DNA of 64,000 bases from a virus. Below are positions 57,929 through 64,000 of this stretch, piece by piece; the stretch's first letter is position 1; every line of letters starts with the position of its first letter. The notes beneath the pieces are model-generated. The model saw nothing but the letters and a program-made list of their open reading frames with translations. It was not told where the DNA came from and did not search any database. The translations under genes and the position numbers were made by a program. The stretch is taken from IMG/VR virus record IMGVR_UViG_3300024999_000086, positions 1 to 64,000 of that record. The stretch is one strand, 5' to 3'.

Positions 57929-58055
57929 GCTTCCGCTCCTTGTCCCAGTAGGCACTCTTGCATTTTGGACAGATGCGGACATCCAGTTTCCGGGGAAACC
58001 ACCTGTGTCCACACCTCTTGCAAGTCAATTTTAAATCCTCAGTTATCATACTCAT
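57885..58055 (-). CDS. 56-residue zinc-ribbon protein upstream of tnpB
   Basis: ATG after AGGTGAT, a frame of 56 codons overlapping the tnpB start by 44 nt. CKRCGHRWFPRKLDVRIC PKC..YWD matches a very widespread small zinc-ribbon family with the CxxCGHxWxPR...CPxCKSxYWD pattern. It may belong to the phage rather than the element. Function unknown. Confidence 0.6.
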   Translation of the reverse strand: MSMITEDLKLTCKRCGHRWFPRKLDVRICPKCKSAYWDKERKRDSSTTQTQAKRKA

Positions 58056-58091
58056 AAAGTATCACCTATTAAGTAAGAAGTCAAGAATATT

Positions 58092-58283
58092 TCACTCATT
58101 ATCTAAATCTGAAATTGTTATTGGATACCCCATCCCATCAACGGCGGGAGCCTCACAGCAATTGGAGACTGCTTCAGGTCTAGAATCAAATCCCGTCGCG
58201 CCCCAAAATTCGTAGGGCCCGACGCCGAAGTCGACGACAACGACCTCACAAGGCTCCAAGCAACGGCTGCAGATGCCGACCAC
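58092..58283 (-). CDS. Small Cys-rich protein
   Basis: A GTG at 58283 follows CGGAGG by 7 nt and avoids overlap with the next gene; an ATG at 58322 has no site. 63 residues: CSRCLEPCEVV and SNCCEAPAVDG supply zinc ligands. Similar small proteins occur in many phages. Unknown function. Confidence 0.5.
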   Translation of the reverse strand: MVGICSRCLEPCEVVVVDFGVGPYEFWGATGFDSRPEAVSNCCEAPAVDGMGYPITISDLDNE

Positions 58284-58287
58284 GATG

Positions 58288-58506
58288 TCACCTCCGGAGC
58301 CTGGCTTCTTCAGCCGGCACATACCCGGCTTTTTTGAGATTACTCACACAATTGCTGTGGGCTGCCAGCGCCAGTGGCGCTCCAAGCCAGCCAAAACCCC
58401 AGGCATGGCAGGGTTGCATATCATTGGTTCTTGGGTTGACCATCGACGTGTTCATACTGACGCAACTGGTCAGAAAAAGCAGACTGATAATCACAATAGT
58501 TTTCAT
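58288..58506 (-). CDS. Small lipoprotein
   Basis: The ATG at 58506 follows GGAG. 72 residues, signal MKTIVIISLLFLTSCVS with lipobox LTSC. The mature part has two Cys and an amphipathic segment (GWLGAPLALAAHSNC). Envelope-located early protein; unknown. Confidence 0.55.
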   Translation of the reverse strand: MKTIVIISLLFLTSCVSMNTSMVNPRTNDMQPCHAWGFGWLGAPLALAAHSNCVSNLKKAGYVPAEEARLRR

Positions 58507-58510
58507 TTGA

Positions 58511-58894
58511 TTACTCCAATTTTTTGATTGTACCGTTCGTTGCCCGATAATAAATCCTGCCGGCATTGTGGAGGTCGGCGACAAGGTCGATGAGTTCCTT
58601 AATCTCAACGCTGCCAGCGGTAGCCTTACAGGAATTCACCCATTCCCGGACCTTGTTGACCCTGGAACTGATCTCTTTTGCGATCTCTTCCACCGGGGGA
58701 GTAAAGGAAAGGTAGTGCCCGAAATGGATCACAGTTGAGAACTCTCCCCAGACGAAATTATCTTGGTAATTATTAATAAAGAGGTTCCCACACTGACAGC
58801 CGGTCAGCTTCCGGGTCGTCTCCGCATTGATACTCTCGCCGTCGACCTTGACCTCTACCTTGCCGTCGGCGTCTATAATTTTCTCGATTTTCAT
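58511..58894 (-). CDS. Protein of unknown function
   Basis: The ATG at 58894 follows AGGAGG. 127 residues; CQCGNLF suggests a metal site and ISSRVNKVREWVNSCKATA is helical. N-terminal KVEVKVDGES uses the recurring GAC-GTC-type codons. Unknown. Confidence 0.5.
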   Translation of the reverse strand: MKIEKIIDADGKVEVKVDGESINAETTRKLTGCQCGNLFINNYQDNFVWGEFSTVIHFGHYLSFTPPVEEIAKEISSRVNKVREWVNSCKATAGSVEIKELIDLVADLHNAGRIYYRATNGTIKKLE

Positions 58895-59112
58895 TTTGAT
58901 CCTCCTGTTTTGAATTTTGCGATCTTGCGCAAGCCGTCGTACCGGATCAGGACCTCGGCGCATTCGTTGGCCAAGTCCGCTTTGTTGGCATATTTGCCTA
59001 CATATCGATGGGACATGTCAGTGATGATGAAATCTTTATTCAGATCCCAGTCCTTCTGAACCGCAGCCTTTGACTTGTAATCCCGTTGATATGCTGGTGT
59101 TAACGTGATCAT
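58891..59112 (-). CDS. Conserved small phage protein
   Basis: 73 residues, AGGAGG site. The order LTPAYQRDYKSKAAVQKDW, DFIITDMSHRYVGKY and ANECAEVLIRYDGLRKI resembles a common short phage family. Its leader (CAGGAGGATCAAAATG) is nearly the same as that of the preceding gene. Unknown function. Confidence 0.55.
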   Translation of the reverse strand: MITLTPAYQRDYKSKAAVQKDWDLNKDFIITDMSHRYVGKYANKADLANECAEVLIRYDGLRKIAKFKTGGSK

Positions 59113-59134
59113 TTTGATCCTCCTGTTTTAAATT

Positions 59135-59323
59135 TTAATACCCACACTCCGTGCAAATGATTTGGAGCCTCTTGCCGTTATGAATGATGAGGTTGTTGCC
59201 TAAGGATTGGTTGAAGGTCACATGATGACCGCAATCCAAAGTGAATTTCTGCCCTTTGAGGGCCTCCAACGCCCAGCGAAGTTCACTCGCCGGCTGATAT
59301 TTTGCTGTCTGCGTCTTCGTCAT
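59135..59323 (-). CDS. Small zinc-binding protein
   Basis: 62 residues, AGGAGG site. A split zinc site: CGHH near residue 31 and CTECG at the end, separated by a beta-hairpin. Unknown. Confidence 0.5.
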   Translation of the reverse strand: MTKTQTAKYQPASELRWALEALKGQKFTLDCGHHVTFNQSLGNNLIIHNGKRLQIICTECGY

Positions 59324-59335
59324 TTTGGTCCTCCT

Positions 59336-59527
59336 TTACTCTAAGATTTGCTGCCCGTTTCCGGCCAAGACCTCCGCCGCGGCTATCGCCTCCTCTTCCG
59401 TAGGGTACTCCCCGTAAAGGATGGGTATCCCGATGTCTTCGTAAATATCCCGAACTTCATCAATGCATTCGACATGAATCCAAATTTTATACACCCGATC
59501 CGGTGATTTCTCCAACTCATACCCCAT
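59336..59527 (-). CDS. Small protein, unknown
   Basis: 63 residues, GAGGAGG site. VYKIWIHVECIDEVRDIYED and a C-terminal helix with EEEAIAAAEVLAG. Unknown. Confidence 0.5.
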   Translation of the reverse strand: MGYELEKSPDRVYKIWIHVECIDEVRDIYEDIGIPILYGEYPTEEEAIAAAEVLAGNGQQILE

Positions 59528-59551
59528 TCTAAAATCCTCCTCTTTCTGAGT

Positions 59552-59743
59552 TTAAATTTTGACCCTCTCCAAGACCCACTCCCGGTCCGGGTTGTTGCGC
59601 ATCCGCTGCAACGCATAGTCCTTTGGGAACCCCCTGTAATTCCCGTTCAACCACGCTTCGTGGACGTCCGCCCGCCAGTGGCGCCCGAAGTAGGCCTTGG
59701 CCTCCCTCAAAATTTCCTTTTCAGATTCTGTTGGGGACTTCAT
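59552..59743 (-). CDS. Small helical protein, unknown
   Basis: The ATG at 59743 follows GGAGG by 8 nt and is preferred to one 15 nt upstream. 63 residues, charged and aromatic (AKAYFGRHWRADVHEAWLNG). Unknown. Confidence 0.45.
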   Translation of the reverse strand: MKSPTESEKEILREAKAYFGRHWRADVHEAWLNGNYRGFPKDYALQRMRNNPDREWVLERVKI

Positions 59744-59964
59744 GGATGATTCCTCCATGCCGGTTTACAGAGGCAGCAATAATATGGTGCCTTCGTACCG
59801 TCCAGCTTGGTCAGGAATGAGCCGCAGGGCATTTTGCCCCCGTTGGTACCCTCGACGTTGGTCGGCGCACCACAACCCCCGTTTTGCCCCGGGATAAGCC
59901 TTCTGCTTTTGATTACAATCAAGGTCCCTCCGGATTCCTGGCAAGCCTTTGTGAGATTGTTCAT
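59740..59964 (-). CDS. Small Cys-containing protein, unknown
   Basis: Start set at 59964, with GGGGTG upstream; an ATG at 59982 is possible. 74 residues; CGAPTNVEGTNGGKMPCG and CCLC are probable zinc ligands. Unknown. Confidence 0.45.
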   Translation of the reverse strand: MNNLTKACQESGGTLIVIKSRRLIPGQNGGCGAPTNVEGTNGGKMPCGSFLTKLDGTKAPYYCCLCKPAWRNHP

Positions 59965-59968
59965 GTTG

Positions 59969-60196
59969 TCACCCCACGTCATACGGATAAGGTTCGGCCA
60001 TGATGTGGCCTTTGAAAATGATCAGGACCGCGTAGTCTTTCGAGTCGCCTTCAAAGTCATCAACCTTCCGAACTTCGTCTCTTGCCGCCGCTACAGCGAA
60101 GTTGATGTTGGCTTCATCCACGAAAGCGGTATAGATGTCGAATCCGAAGTCGTCCGTGACGTAATCAGGACGTTGTAAAATTACTGTGTATTTCAT
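59969..60196 (-). CDS. Conserved small phage protein
   Basis: 75 residues, AGGAGG site. KYTVILQRPDYVTDDFGFDI and FAVAAARDEVRKVDD resemble a short family often found in siphophages, role unknown. A 15-bp palindrome lies directly upstream (60217-60231). Confidence 0.55.
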   Translation of the reverse strand: MKYTVILQRPDYVTDDFGFDIYTAFVDEANINFAVAAARDEVRKVDDFEGDSKDYAVLIIFKGHIMAEPYPYDVG

Positions 60197-60216
60197 ACTG
60201 TTGCCTCCTTTTTCTG

Positions 60217-60231
60217 GTAGTTTTAGACTAC
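60217..60231. repeat. 15-bp palindrome GTAGTTTTAGACTAC, copy 1
   Basis: Near-perfect inverted repeat, 21 nt upstream of the start at 60196. Four copies occur between 60.2 and 63.2 kb; see the others. Confidence 0.75.
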
Positions 60232-60234
60232 TTT

Positions 60235-60411
60235 TCAGTTTCTTCTTTTCTTCTCTGCCTCAAAAAATTGGGCAACCGTCGCATGCAGATCCTGTTTGAG
60301 GTACATTCCAGAGGCTATAGGCAGGCCCTTCATATACAGATCGAACATCAGGTTATTGACCAGAGTATGTGCGACCTTTTCAGTGTTGCTGAGATCTTTG
60401 ACGGTGGTCAT
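60235..60411 (-). CDS. 58-residue protein, unknown
   Basis: ATG after GAAGGTGA, overlapping the upstream gene by 32 nt. Helical (NTEKVAHTLVNNLMFDLYMKG, HATVAQFFEAEKKRR). It was found by reading the 180-nt gap. Unknown. Confidence 0.55.
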   Translation of the reverse strand: MTTVKDLSNTEKVAHTLVNNLMFDLYMKGLPIASGMYLKQDLHATVAQFFEAEKKRRN

Positions 60412-60586
60412 TGGTCACCTTCTTTTCTTTGTTGAGATATTTCCTGAGTCGATTTGCAGCTTCAACCATTGCCCAGGCAACGGCGTCTTCTTCGAAGTCT
60501 TCATGACGCTCTTCATAAGGCTTTTTCATCTGCCGAGCACAAGAGCGCAGCATTTTGATGAGTCTGTCAGTCGGAATTGGTTTCAT
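60380..60586 (-). CDS. Small helical protein, unknown
   Basis: The ATG at 60586 follows AAGGAGG. 68 residues, helical and charged (DRLIKMLRSCARQMKKPYEE, EEDAVAWAMVEAANRLRKYL). Unknown. Confidence 0.5.
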   Translation of the reverse strand: MKPIPTDRLIKMLRSCARQMKKPYEERHEDFEEDAVAWAMVEAANRLRKYLNKEKKVTNDHRQRSQQH

Positions 60587-60740
60587 ACCTTGCCCTCCTT
60601 GCATTCATCACGGCAACCATCACGGCGCCGGCTTCGATCCACCGCTCACTCATCCAAAGCTGCGGCCGGTCATACCACTGGGCCAGGATCCTGACCGCGA
60701 GCTGGATTTTGTTTTCATGCTGACGTCGGTAGAGCTTCAT
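60567..60740 (-). CDS. Small protein, unknown
   Basis: The ATG at 60740 follows GAGGA. 57 residues, helical and basic (LYRRQHENKIQLAVRILAQW, MVAVMNARRARYETN). Unknown. Confidence 0.5.
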   Translation of the reverse strand: MKLYRRQHENKIQLAVRILAQWYDRPQLWMSERWIEAGAVMVAVMNARRARYETNSD

Positions 60741-60970
60741 ACCTTCCTCGCTTTCAAAAAGGCCTGCAAGACCTTGTCCAGGTCCCCGGCGTTGTTCCTG
60801 AGCCAAAGAAGCACCTCTGCCACCCCTTTGGCGCCCTTAATTTGATGGTCGGCGTACCAGCCGTCGAAATCGAGCACGGCCTGGTGCTGATCAGCAGCCT
60901 CTTTGAATTGGAATTGCCGGCCGTCTGACGTTTGCCACAGGGACAGCCTTAATACATTGGATTTGTTCAT
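60737..60970 (-). CDS. Small protein, unknown
   Basis: 77 residues, AAGGAT site. Sequence LWQTSDGRQFQFKEAADQHQ with GWYADHQIKGA resembles a short family of phage proteins with a 'dGr.F....A..Hq..ld' pattern. Unknown. Confidence 0.5.
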   Translation of the reverse strand: MNKSNVLRLSLWQTSDGRQFQFKEAADQHQAVLDFDGWYADHQIKGAKGVAEVLLWLRNNAGDLDKVLQAFLKARKV

Positions 60971-61164
60971 GATTTATCCTTCTCAGGTTGCTTACCCAGA
61001 ACATAATCGTCAGAGAGTTTTCTTCTCAGATCCTGAATTTCAGTTATTGTCTCTCGATCACGACGAGAATGAGTCTTATTGAATGCCCTCTTCTCGACCT
61101 CTTTCTCATAGCAATTGAGAGCGTTGAGAGCTGTCAAAATCTCTGTCTTTGTCAAGTCGCCCAT
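60967..61164 (-). CDS. Small helical protein, unknown
   Basis: 65 residues, GGAGG site. Charged helix-rich sequence (EILTALNALNCYEKEVEKRA, RDRETITEIQDLRRKLSDD). Unknown. Confidence 0.5.
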   Translation of the reverse strand: MGDLTKTEILTALNALNCYEKEVEKRAFNKTHSRRDRETITEIQDLRRKLSDDYVLGKQPEKDKS

Positions 61165-61176
61165 TTCAGACCTCCC

Positions 61177-61845
61177 TCAGATTGTCAGTTTTAACCATTC
61201 TCCAAACCCCGCCAGCGTCAATTTAGCCGCAACTTGCCGGCGCCACTCTTTGACCTTAAGCTCGTGAGGATCAGCGTGTTCGACGTGATAATCAACGGCA
61301 CTCTTGGCTTCGGAAATGACATAGTCCATGTCACCGACGTAGCCCCAGCAGGAATCAATATCCTCGCCGTCGACGTCTTCAGCGACGTAGCCGTAGCAGT
61401 CACCGTTGGCCCAGGCGGAGAACTGCTCGGTAAGGGACTCCAAGTAGTTCAAAGCTCCCTGCCGTGGATCCTTTGCCCATTCCTGTTTCGCCGTCGATTT
61501 CGGAATCGCTACCATGCCTACCAGCCCCGAGTCCCAGGGGTCATTGAAGGGCTCGTTCCGGTAAGCGACGCCGCCGTGTTCAAACTTGTAGATCGGAAGC
61601 CAGTAGTGAATCTTTTCAAATTCGTGGTCAGATTCTTCGTTGTTAGCAAAACGAATCAGAAACTGGTTAATACCACACTCCGGCTCCTCCCCTCTAAGCC
61701 AGTATCTGTTGTGATCCCTTCTCGTCGACGTGAAGAACAACGTCCCCGCGGGCTGGTCGTCTTCAGTGATCGGGTTCTGGGCGTCTTCATCTTGAAAAAT
61801 CTTGATCTTGTGATTTCGGTAGTCAATGGTTTCGATTGGGTTCAT
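61177..61845 (-). CDS. Conserved phage protein, unknown
   Basis: 222 residues, GAGGAGG site. The core (HYWLPIYKFEHGGVAYRNEP, DPWDSGLVGMVAIPKSTA) is typical of a phage family with a conserved HG and PxDPWDSG motif. No function is established for it that I know of. Possible metal or nucleotide binding through its many acidic residues. Confidence 0.6.
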   Translation of the reverse strand: MNPIETIDYRNHKIKIFQDEDAQNPITEDDQPAGTLFFTSTRRDHNRYWLRGEEPECGINQFLIRFANNEESDHEFEKIHYWLPIYKFEHGGVAYRNEPFNDPWDSGLVGMVAIPKSTAKQEWAKDPRQGALNYLESLTEQFSAWANGDCYGYVAEDVDGEDIDSCWGYVGDMDYVISEAKSAVDYHVEHADPHELKVKEWRRQVAAKLTLAGFGEWLKLTI

Positions 61846-61997
61846 GCCCTGGCCCTCCTCCCAGTTCCGGATACTGAAAAGACTTGGAATTCGACGACTC
61901 GCCGGCCCTCAGGTCTAAACGTGGTGACGGCCTTGACCGGGCGCTTTTTCTTGTCCTCGAAGTATTGCACTGCACAAACTTGACGTTGCTTTTCCAT
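61842..61997 (-). CDS. 51-residue basic protein, unknown
   Basis: AAGGAGA site and an ATGA overlap with the next gene. Small, basic, beta-rich (QYFEDKKKRPVKAVTTFRPE, RRVVEFQVFSVSGTGRRARA). A 15-bp palindrome lies 34 nt upstream. Unknown. Confidence 0.55.
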   Translation of the reverse strand: MEKQRQVCAVQYFEDKKKRPVKAVTTFRPEGRRVVEFQVFSVSGTGRRARA

Positions 61998-62030
61998 TTT
62001 GATTCTCCTTTTTATCTGACTGATTTTAGG

Positions 62031-62045
62031 GTAGTTTTAAACTAC
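62031..62045. repeat. 15-bp palindrome GTAGTTTTAAACTAC, copy 2
   Basis: Perfect outside its central base. It spans the stop of the gene at 62042-62311 and precedes the start at 61997. Confidence 0.8.
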
Positions 62046-62311
62046 TCTTTCTTTGCAAACCTCGGCACGAAGCAGTTCCCCAACTCGCCGGTAACATGGT
62101 CGAGGTAGCGGTTGATGCCTGTGATGTCGTGGATGAAGTTGAAGTCGTCGGCATTCAGGAGCTTCTCCAGGTCCAACGGGCAACCGTTCATGTGGCATGC
62201 GGTGACGTCCATAATGGAGTCGAAGACCTCATAGCCTTCGAACATTTCCGCGGCCCGGGCCGCGGTCTTTTTGATCAGCACGCTGTCTTTCTCGTTTGAA
62301 TTCCAGTTCAT
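62042..62311 (-). CDS. DUF6874-like phage protein
   Basis: The ATG at 62311 follows AGGGGG. 89 residues: CHMNGCPLDLEKLLNADDFN followed by FIHDITGINRYLDHVTGELG matches a small conserved family (recalled as DUF6874). Unknown function. Confidence 0.55.
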   Translation of the reverse strand: MNWNSNEKDSVLIKKTAARAAEMFEGYEVFDSIMDVTACHMNGCPLDLEKLLNADDFNFIHDITGINRYLDHVTGELGNCFVPRFAKKE

Positions 62312-62499
62312 ATTTGGGCCCCCTTTGCATAGCATTTTTCTGCCTCGTTTCTTTGGATCGCAGTCAACATCCGTTTAGCGAGCTTGGGGTCATGGTGAAT
62401 TCTGGTTTCCAGTTCCCAGCATCGGTCACAGAGCTTTGTCCCGAGCATTGTTGTTGGCTTTCCACACCAAGTACAGGGGACTGTTTCTTCTTTGGTCAT
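62308..62499 (-). CDS. Small zinc-ribbon protein
   Basis: 63 residues, GGAGGAGG site. CTWCGKPTTMLGTKLCDRCW is a clear zinc ribbon, followed by a helix (LAKRMLTAIQRNEAEKCYA). Common among phage early proteins; unknown role. Confidence 0.6.
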   Translation of the reverse strand: MTKEETVPCTWCGKPTTMLGTKLCDRCWELETRIHHDPKLAKRMLTAIQRNEAEKCYAKGAQI

Positions 62500-62660
62500 T
62501 TACAGACCTCCTCCAAGTTAAAGTTCCCGGCAACGTACTTGACGTCTCCGTCGTCGCAGACGTAGGCGTTGACGTTGACGTCGGCGTTGACGTCGGGCTC
62601 GAGGTAGTTTAAAACTACCGCCAATGACACTCCCAAGACCAAACTAATAATGATTCTCAT
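62496..62660 (-). CDS. 54-residue exported or membrane peptide
   Basis: GAGGAGG site, ATGA overlap at the 3' end. An N-terminal hydrophobic helix (MRIIISLVLGVSLAVVLNYL) is followed by an acidic DVNADVNVNAYV stretch. The DNA for this stretch repeats GACGTCAACG three times, and the third palindrome copy is in the coding part. Unknown. Confidence 0.5.
   Translation of the reverse strand: MRIIISLVLGVSLAVVLNYLEPDVNADVNVNAYVCDDGDVKYVAGNFNLEEVCK
62604..62618. repeat. 15-bp palindrome GTAGTTTAAAACTAC, copy 3
   Basis: Lies inside the small gene 62496-62660, read as GTA-GTT-TTA-AAC-TAC on the minus strand. The only copy fully within a coding region. Confidence 0.75.
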
Positions 62661-62805
62661 GACTTAGCTGCCTCCTCTTGCTGAATTCAACGGCTTGCCG
62701 GATTTTCTCCTCGGTTTTGATTTTGGGATCTTCCGGTTTGTATGCCCTTCTGAATGCCCTGGCTTCCCGATGTTCTTTGGACGGGAATTTTATTAAAGTT
62801 CCCAT
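62644..62805 (-). CDS. 53-residue basic protein, unknown
   Basis: The ATG at 62805 follows AAGGAGA; an upstream in-frame ATG at 62868 would overlap the next gene. Basic and helical (EHREARAFRRAYKPEDPKIK). Unknown. Confidence 0.5.
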   Translation of the reverse strand: MGTLIKFPSKEHREARAFRRAYKPEDPKIKTEEKIRQAVEFSKRRQLSHENHY

Positions 62806-62836
62806 GTGGACGTTCTCCTTTTTCTGATTTGGTTTA

Positions 62837-63178
62837 TTACAAGGCGTCAAGAAGACGTTGAGCCCCATCGCGGATCTCAGCCGCTTTGAGTTTCAAGTGC
62901 TCTCTATCAAGATGGTCCCAGGCCCAAGCTCGATATGGAGATCCCTCTCCCAGGCAGCCGTTGCTGTTACCCCAAACTTCTTTCATGGGGCAGACGTCGG
63001 CGCAGACGGCGACGTCTGCCTGGTCATACCCAACTTCACCATAACTTTCCTTGACATAACTGCACATTGGACAACCAAAAAGATATTGGTCTGCGCCTGC
63101 TGGCTTCCTCTGGTTGCCAGTTTTGGCGAGTTCCGCCCACAGATCCACGCATGCTTTCAAAGCTTCTTTGAGTGTCAT
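62837..63178 (-). CDS. Paralogue 1 of a three-copy family
   Basis: 113 residues, AAGGAGA site. Key features: an N-terminal helix (LKEALKACVDLWAELAKTG), a Cys motif (CPMCSYVKES), CADVCPMKEVW, a GCLGEGSPY stretch and a C-terminal helix IRDGAQRLLDAL. The same order occurs in the two genes to the right, so all three are paralogues. The Cys residues probably bind metal. Unknown function. Confidence 0.55.
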   Translation of the reverse strand: MTLKEALKACVDLWAELAKTGNQRKPAGADQYLFGCPMCSYVKESYGEVGYDQADVAVCADVCPMKEVWGNSNGCLGEGSPYRAWAWDHLDREHLKLKAAEIRDGAQRLLDAL

Positions 63179-63196
63179 TTTTTGATCTCCTTTAAA

Positions 63197-63211
63197 GTAG
63201 TTTTAGACTAC
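63197..63211. repeat. 15-bp palindrome GTAGTTTTAGACTAC, copy 4
   Basis: Identical to copy 1. It contains the stop codon of the gene 63203-63391 and lies 19 nt upstream of the start at 63178. Confidence 0.75.
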
Positions 63212-63391
63212 CTCTACAAAATGCTTGAGTTTTCCACATTTTGTACAGGTTAAATTTTGGATTACTTTCTGATCTAGAAAGTAATAAGGAATAGTTTCTC
63301 CTGGAGTAATGCCTATGATCTTCTTTAATCGTTCAAGTTTAGACTCTGTAATGGTTTCTGAAATGAGTTTCCAGTCGTGTTCGCAAAACAT
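63203..63391 (-). CDS. Small zinc-binding protein
   Basis: 62 residues, GGAGG site. Opens MFCEHDWKLIS and closes CTKCGKLKHFVEVV, a two-part zinc site of a kind common in phages. Unknown. Confidence 0.5.
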   Translation of the reverse strand: MFCEHDWKLISETITESKLERLKKIIGITPGETIPYYFLDQKVIQNLTCTKCGKLKHFVEVV

Positions 63392-63750
63392 CAGCGGTCC
63401 TCCAGTTCATCTAATTCGTCGAGAAGACGTTGAATTCCGTCACGGATTTCTTGTGCGTAATATTTTTTGTCTGAAGTTGTCACGGCAATCTTCCGCCAGT
63501 ATGCATAAGGCGACCCCGGCCCCATACAACCTTTATTCGTTGTCCAAATTGTCTTTAACGGGCAGACCTTGCCGCAGACGTAGTCGTTGAGGTGGTTCTT
63601 GTGCACGGGCCGGCCCAAGCTGTAGACGTAATGGCATGCGGGATTACCTTTAAAATATACTGCAGCCCAATCAGGTACAGTCAGACGTTTGGTAATCATC
63701 AACTCATTCCACAGTTTAAGACTCAATTCCAGAGCTTCTTTTAGTTCCAT
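63391..63750 (-). CDS. Paralogue 2 of a three-copy family
   Basis: 119 residues. Shares with its neighbours the N-terminal helix LKEALELSLKLWNELM, CHYVYSLG, CGKVCPLKTIW, GCMGPGSPYAYW and IRDGIQRLLDELDEL. It is followed by the zinc protein 63203-63391, which separates it from paralogue 1. Confidence 0.55.
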   Translation of the reverse strand: MELKEALELSLKLWNELMITKRLTVPDWAAVYFKGNPACHYVYSLGRPVHKNHLNDYVCGKVCPLKTIWTTNKGCMGPGSPYAYWRKIAVTTSDKKYYAQEIRDGIQRLLDELDELEDR

Positions 63751-63759
63751 ATTTAATCC

Positions 63760-63999
63760 TCAATAGCTATCAATTATGCGGATGATCCCTGAAATAATTT
63801 CTTCCGCGGCGAGTTTCCGTTCGTTATCCGTTTTGGCATGGGCATAACGATAATACGGGGACCGCCATTTATTTCCCCAGCACCCTTTGGAATGGTATCG
63901 TTGGGGACGTTGACGTGGTGGGAATGGCGGATCCCATATGGACCTCATGGGGCAGATGACGTCGCAGTCGCAGTGTTTTTGATTCGAACCAAGGTCAAC
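63760..63999 (-). CDS. Paralogue 3 of a three-copy family, 5' partial
   Basis: The frame is open to the right edge. It contains CDCDVICPMRSIW before the first internal ATG, so the start lies outside the window. GCWGNKWRSPYYRY and the C-terminal helix EEIISGIIRIIDSY match paralogues 1 and 2. Confidence 0.55.
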   Translation of the reverse strand, partial: VDLGSNQKHCDCDVICPMRSIWDPPFPPRQRPQRYHSKGCWGNKWRSPYYRYAHAKTDNERKLAAEEIISGIIRIIDSY

Positions 64000-64000
64000 T

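Noticed and set aside
1-64000. Integrase, excisionase or attachment site
   Set aside because: No tyrosine or serine recombinase motif was seen. A temperate lifestyle cannot be claimed from this window, and the TnpB and HNH genes are not evidence of it.

Overview
The window is a stretch of a tailed double-stranded DNA bacteriophage genome (Caudoviricetes). Siphovirus morphology is the best fit: a tail-tube protein, a frameshifted G/GT tail-assembly chaperone and a 2,429-residue tape measure protein, with no contractile sheath or baseplate genes. Using the usual rule of about 1.5 angstrom per tape-measure residue, the tail would be roughly 360 nm long. Terminase, portal and capsid genes are not here and presumably lie off the left edge. 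The first gene is cut by the left edge and the last by the right edge. The host cannot be named. Sec signal peptides, lipoboxes and an o-spanin-like lipoprotein suggest a Gram-negative host, and a phage-encoded ferredoxin hints at an anaerobic or iron-sulphur-rich physiology (inference).

Left arm, + strand, about 1-28.9 kb. Neck and tail genes come first: tail completion, tail terminator, tail tube, chaperone with a -1 frameshift, tape measure and a tail-tip protein. A series of fibre, lectin-like and beta-helix proteins follows, several with Sec signal peptides. A three-gene sugar-modification block comes next: a mucin-type GalNAc-transferase-like enzyme fused to a CmcI-type methyltransferase, a small methyltransferase, and a glycosyltransferase-like/methyltransferase/ParB-like triple fusion. 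After it lie more secreted or fibre proteins, a cluster of tiny membrane proteins, a ferredoxin and a GH108 endolysin. Four virion proteins carry mucin-like Ser/Thr/Pro tracts, the likely substrates of the sugar block. A 58-codon ribbon-helix-helix gene on the opposite strand sits inside the tail cluster.

Middle, - strand, about 28.9-50 kb. This is the DNA metabolism module: an Mre11/SbcD nuclease, a Rad50/SbcC ATPase encoded in separate pieces, a RusA-like resolvase, a truncated RuvC start followed by an HNH endonuclease, a family A DNA polymerase with an N-terminal 5'-3' nuclease followed by a NUMOD4/HNH endonuclease, a D5-type primase-helicase, an SNF2-like helicase and small DNA-binding regulators. 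Zinc-ribbon genes and an AT-rich cassette bounded by a 21-bp direct repeat interrupt it.

Right arm, - strand, about 50-64 kb. These are tightly packed small early-type genes with strong GGAGG ribosome-binding sites and ATGA/TGATG overlaps, mostly of unknown function. A TnpB (IS200/IS605 OrfB-like) gene with an omega-RNA-like right end, an atypical tRNA gene with an encoded CCA end, a GP88-like protein and several tandem paralogues are the landmarks. A 15-bp palindrome occurs four times between 60.2 and 63.2 kb and may be an operator for this early region.

Many short genes (29-66 codons) were read directly from the sequence by stop/start overlap and ribosome-binding site. Functional calls come from motif recognition only; no database search was possible.
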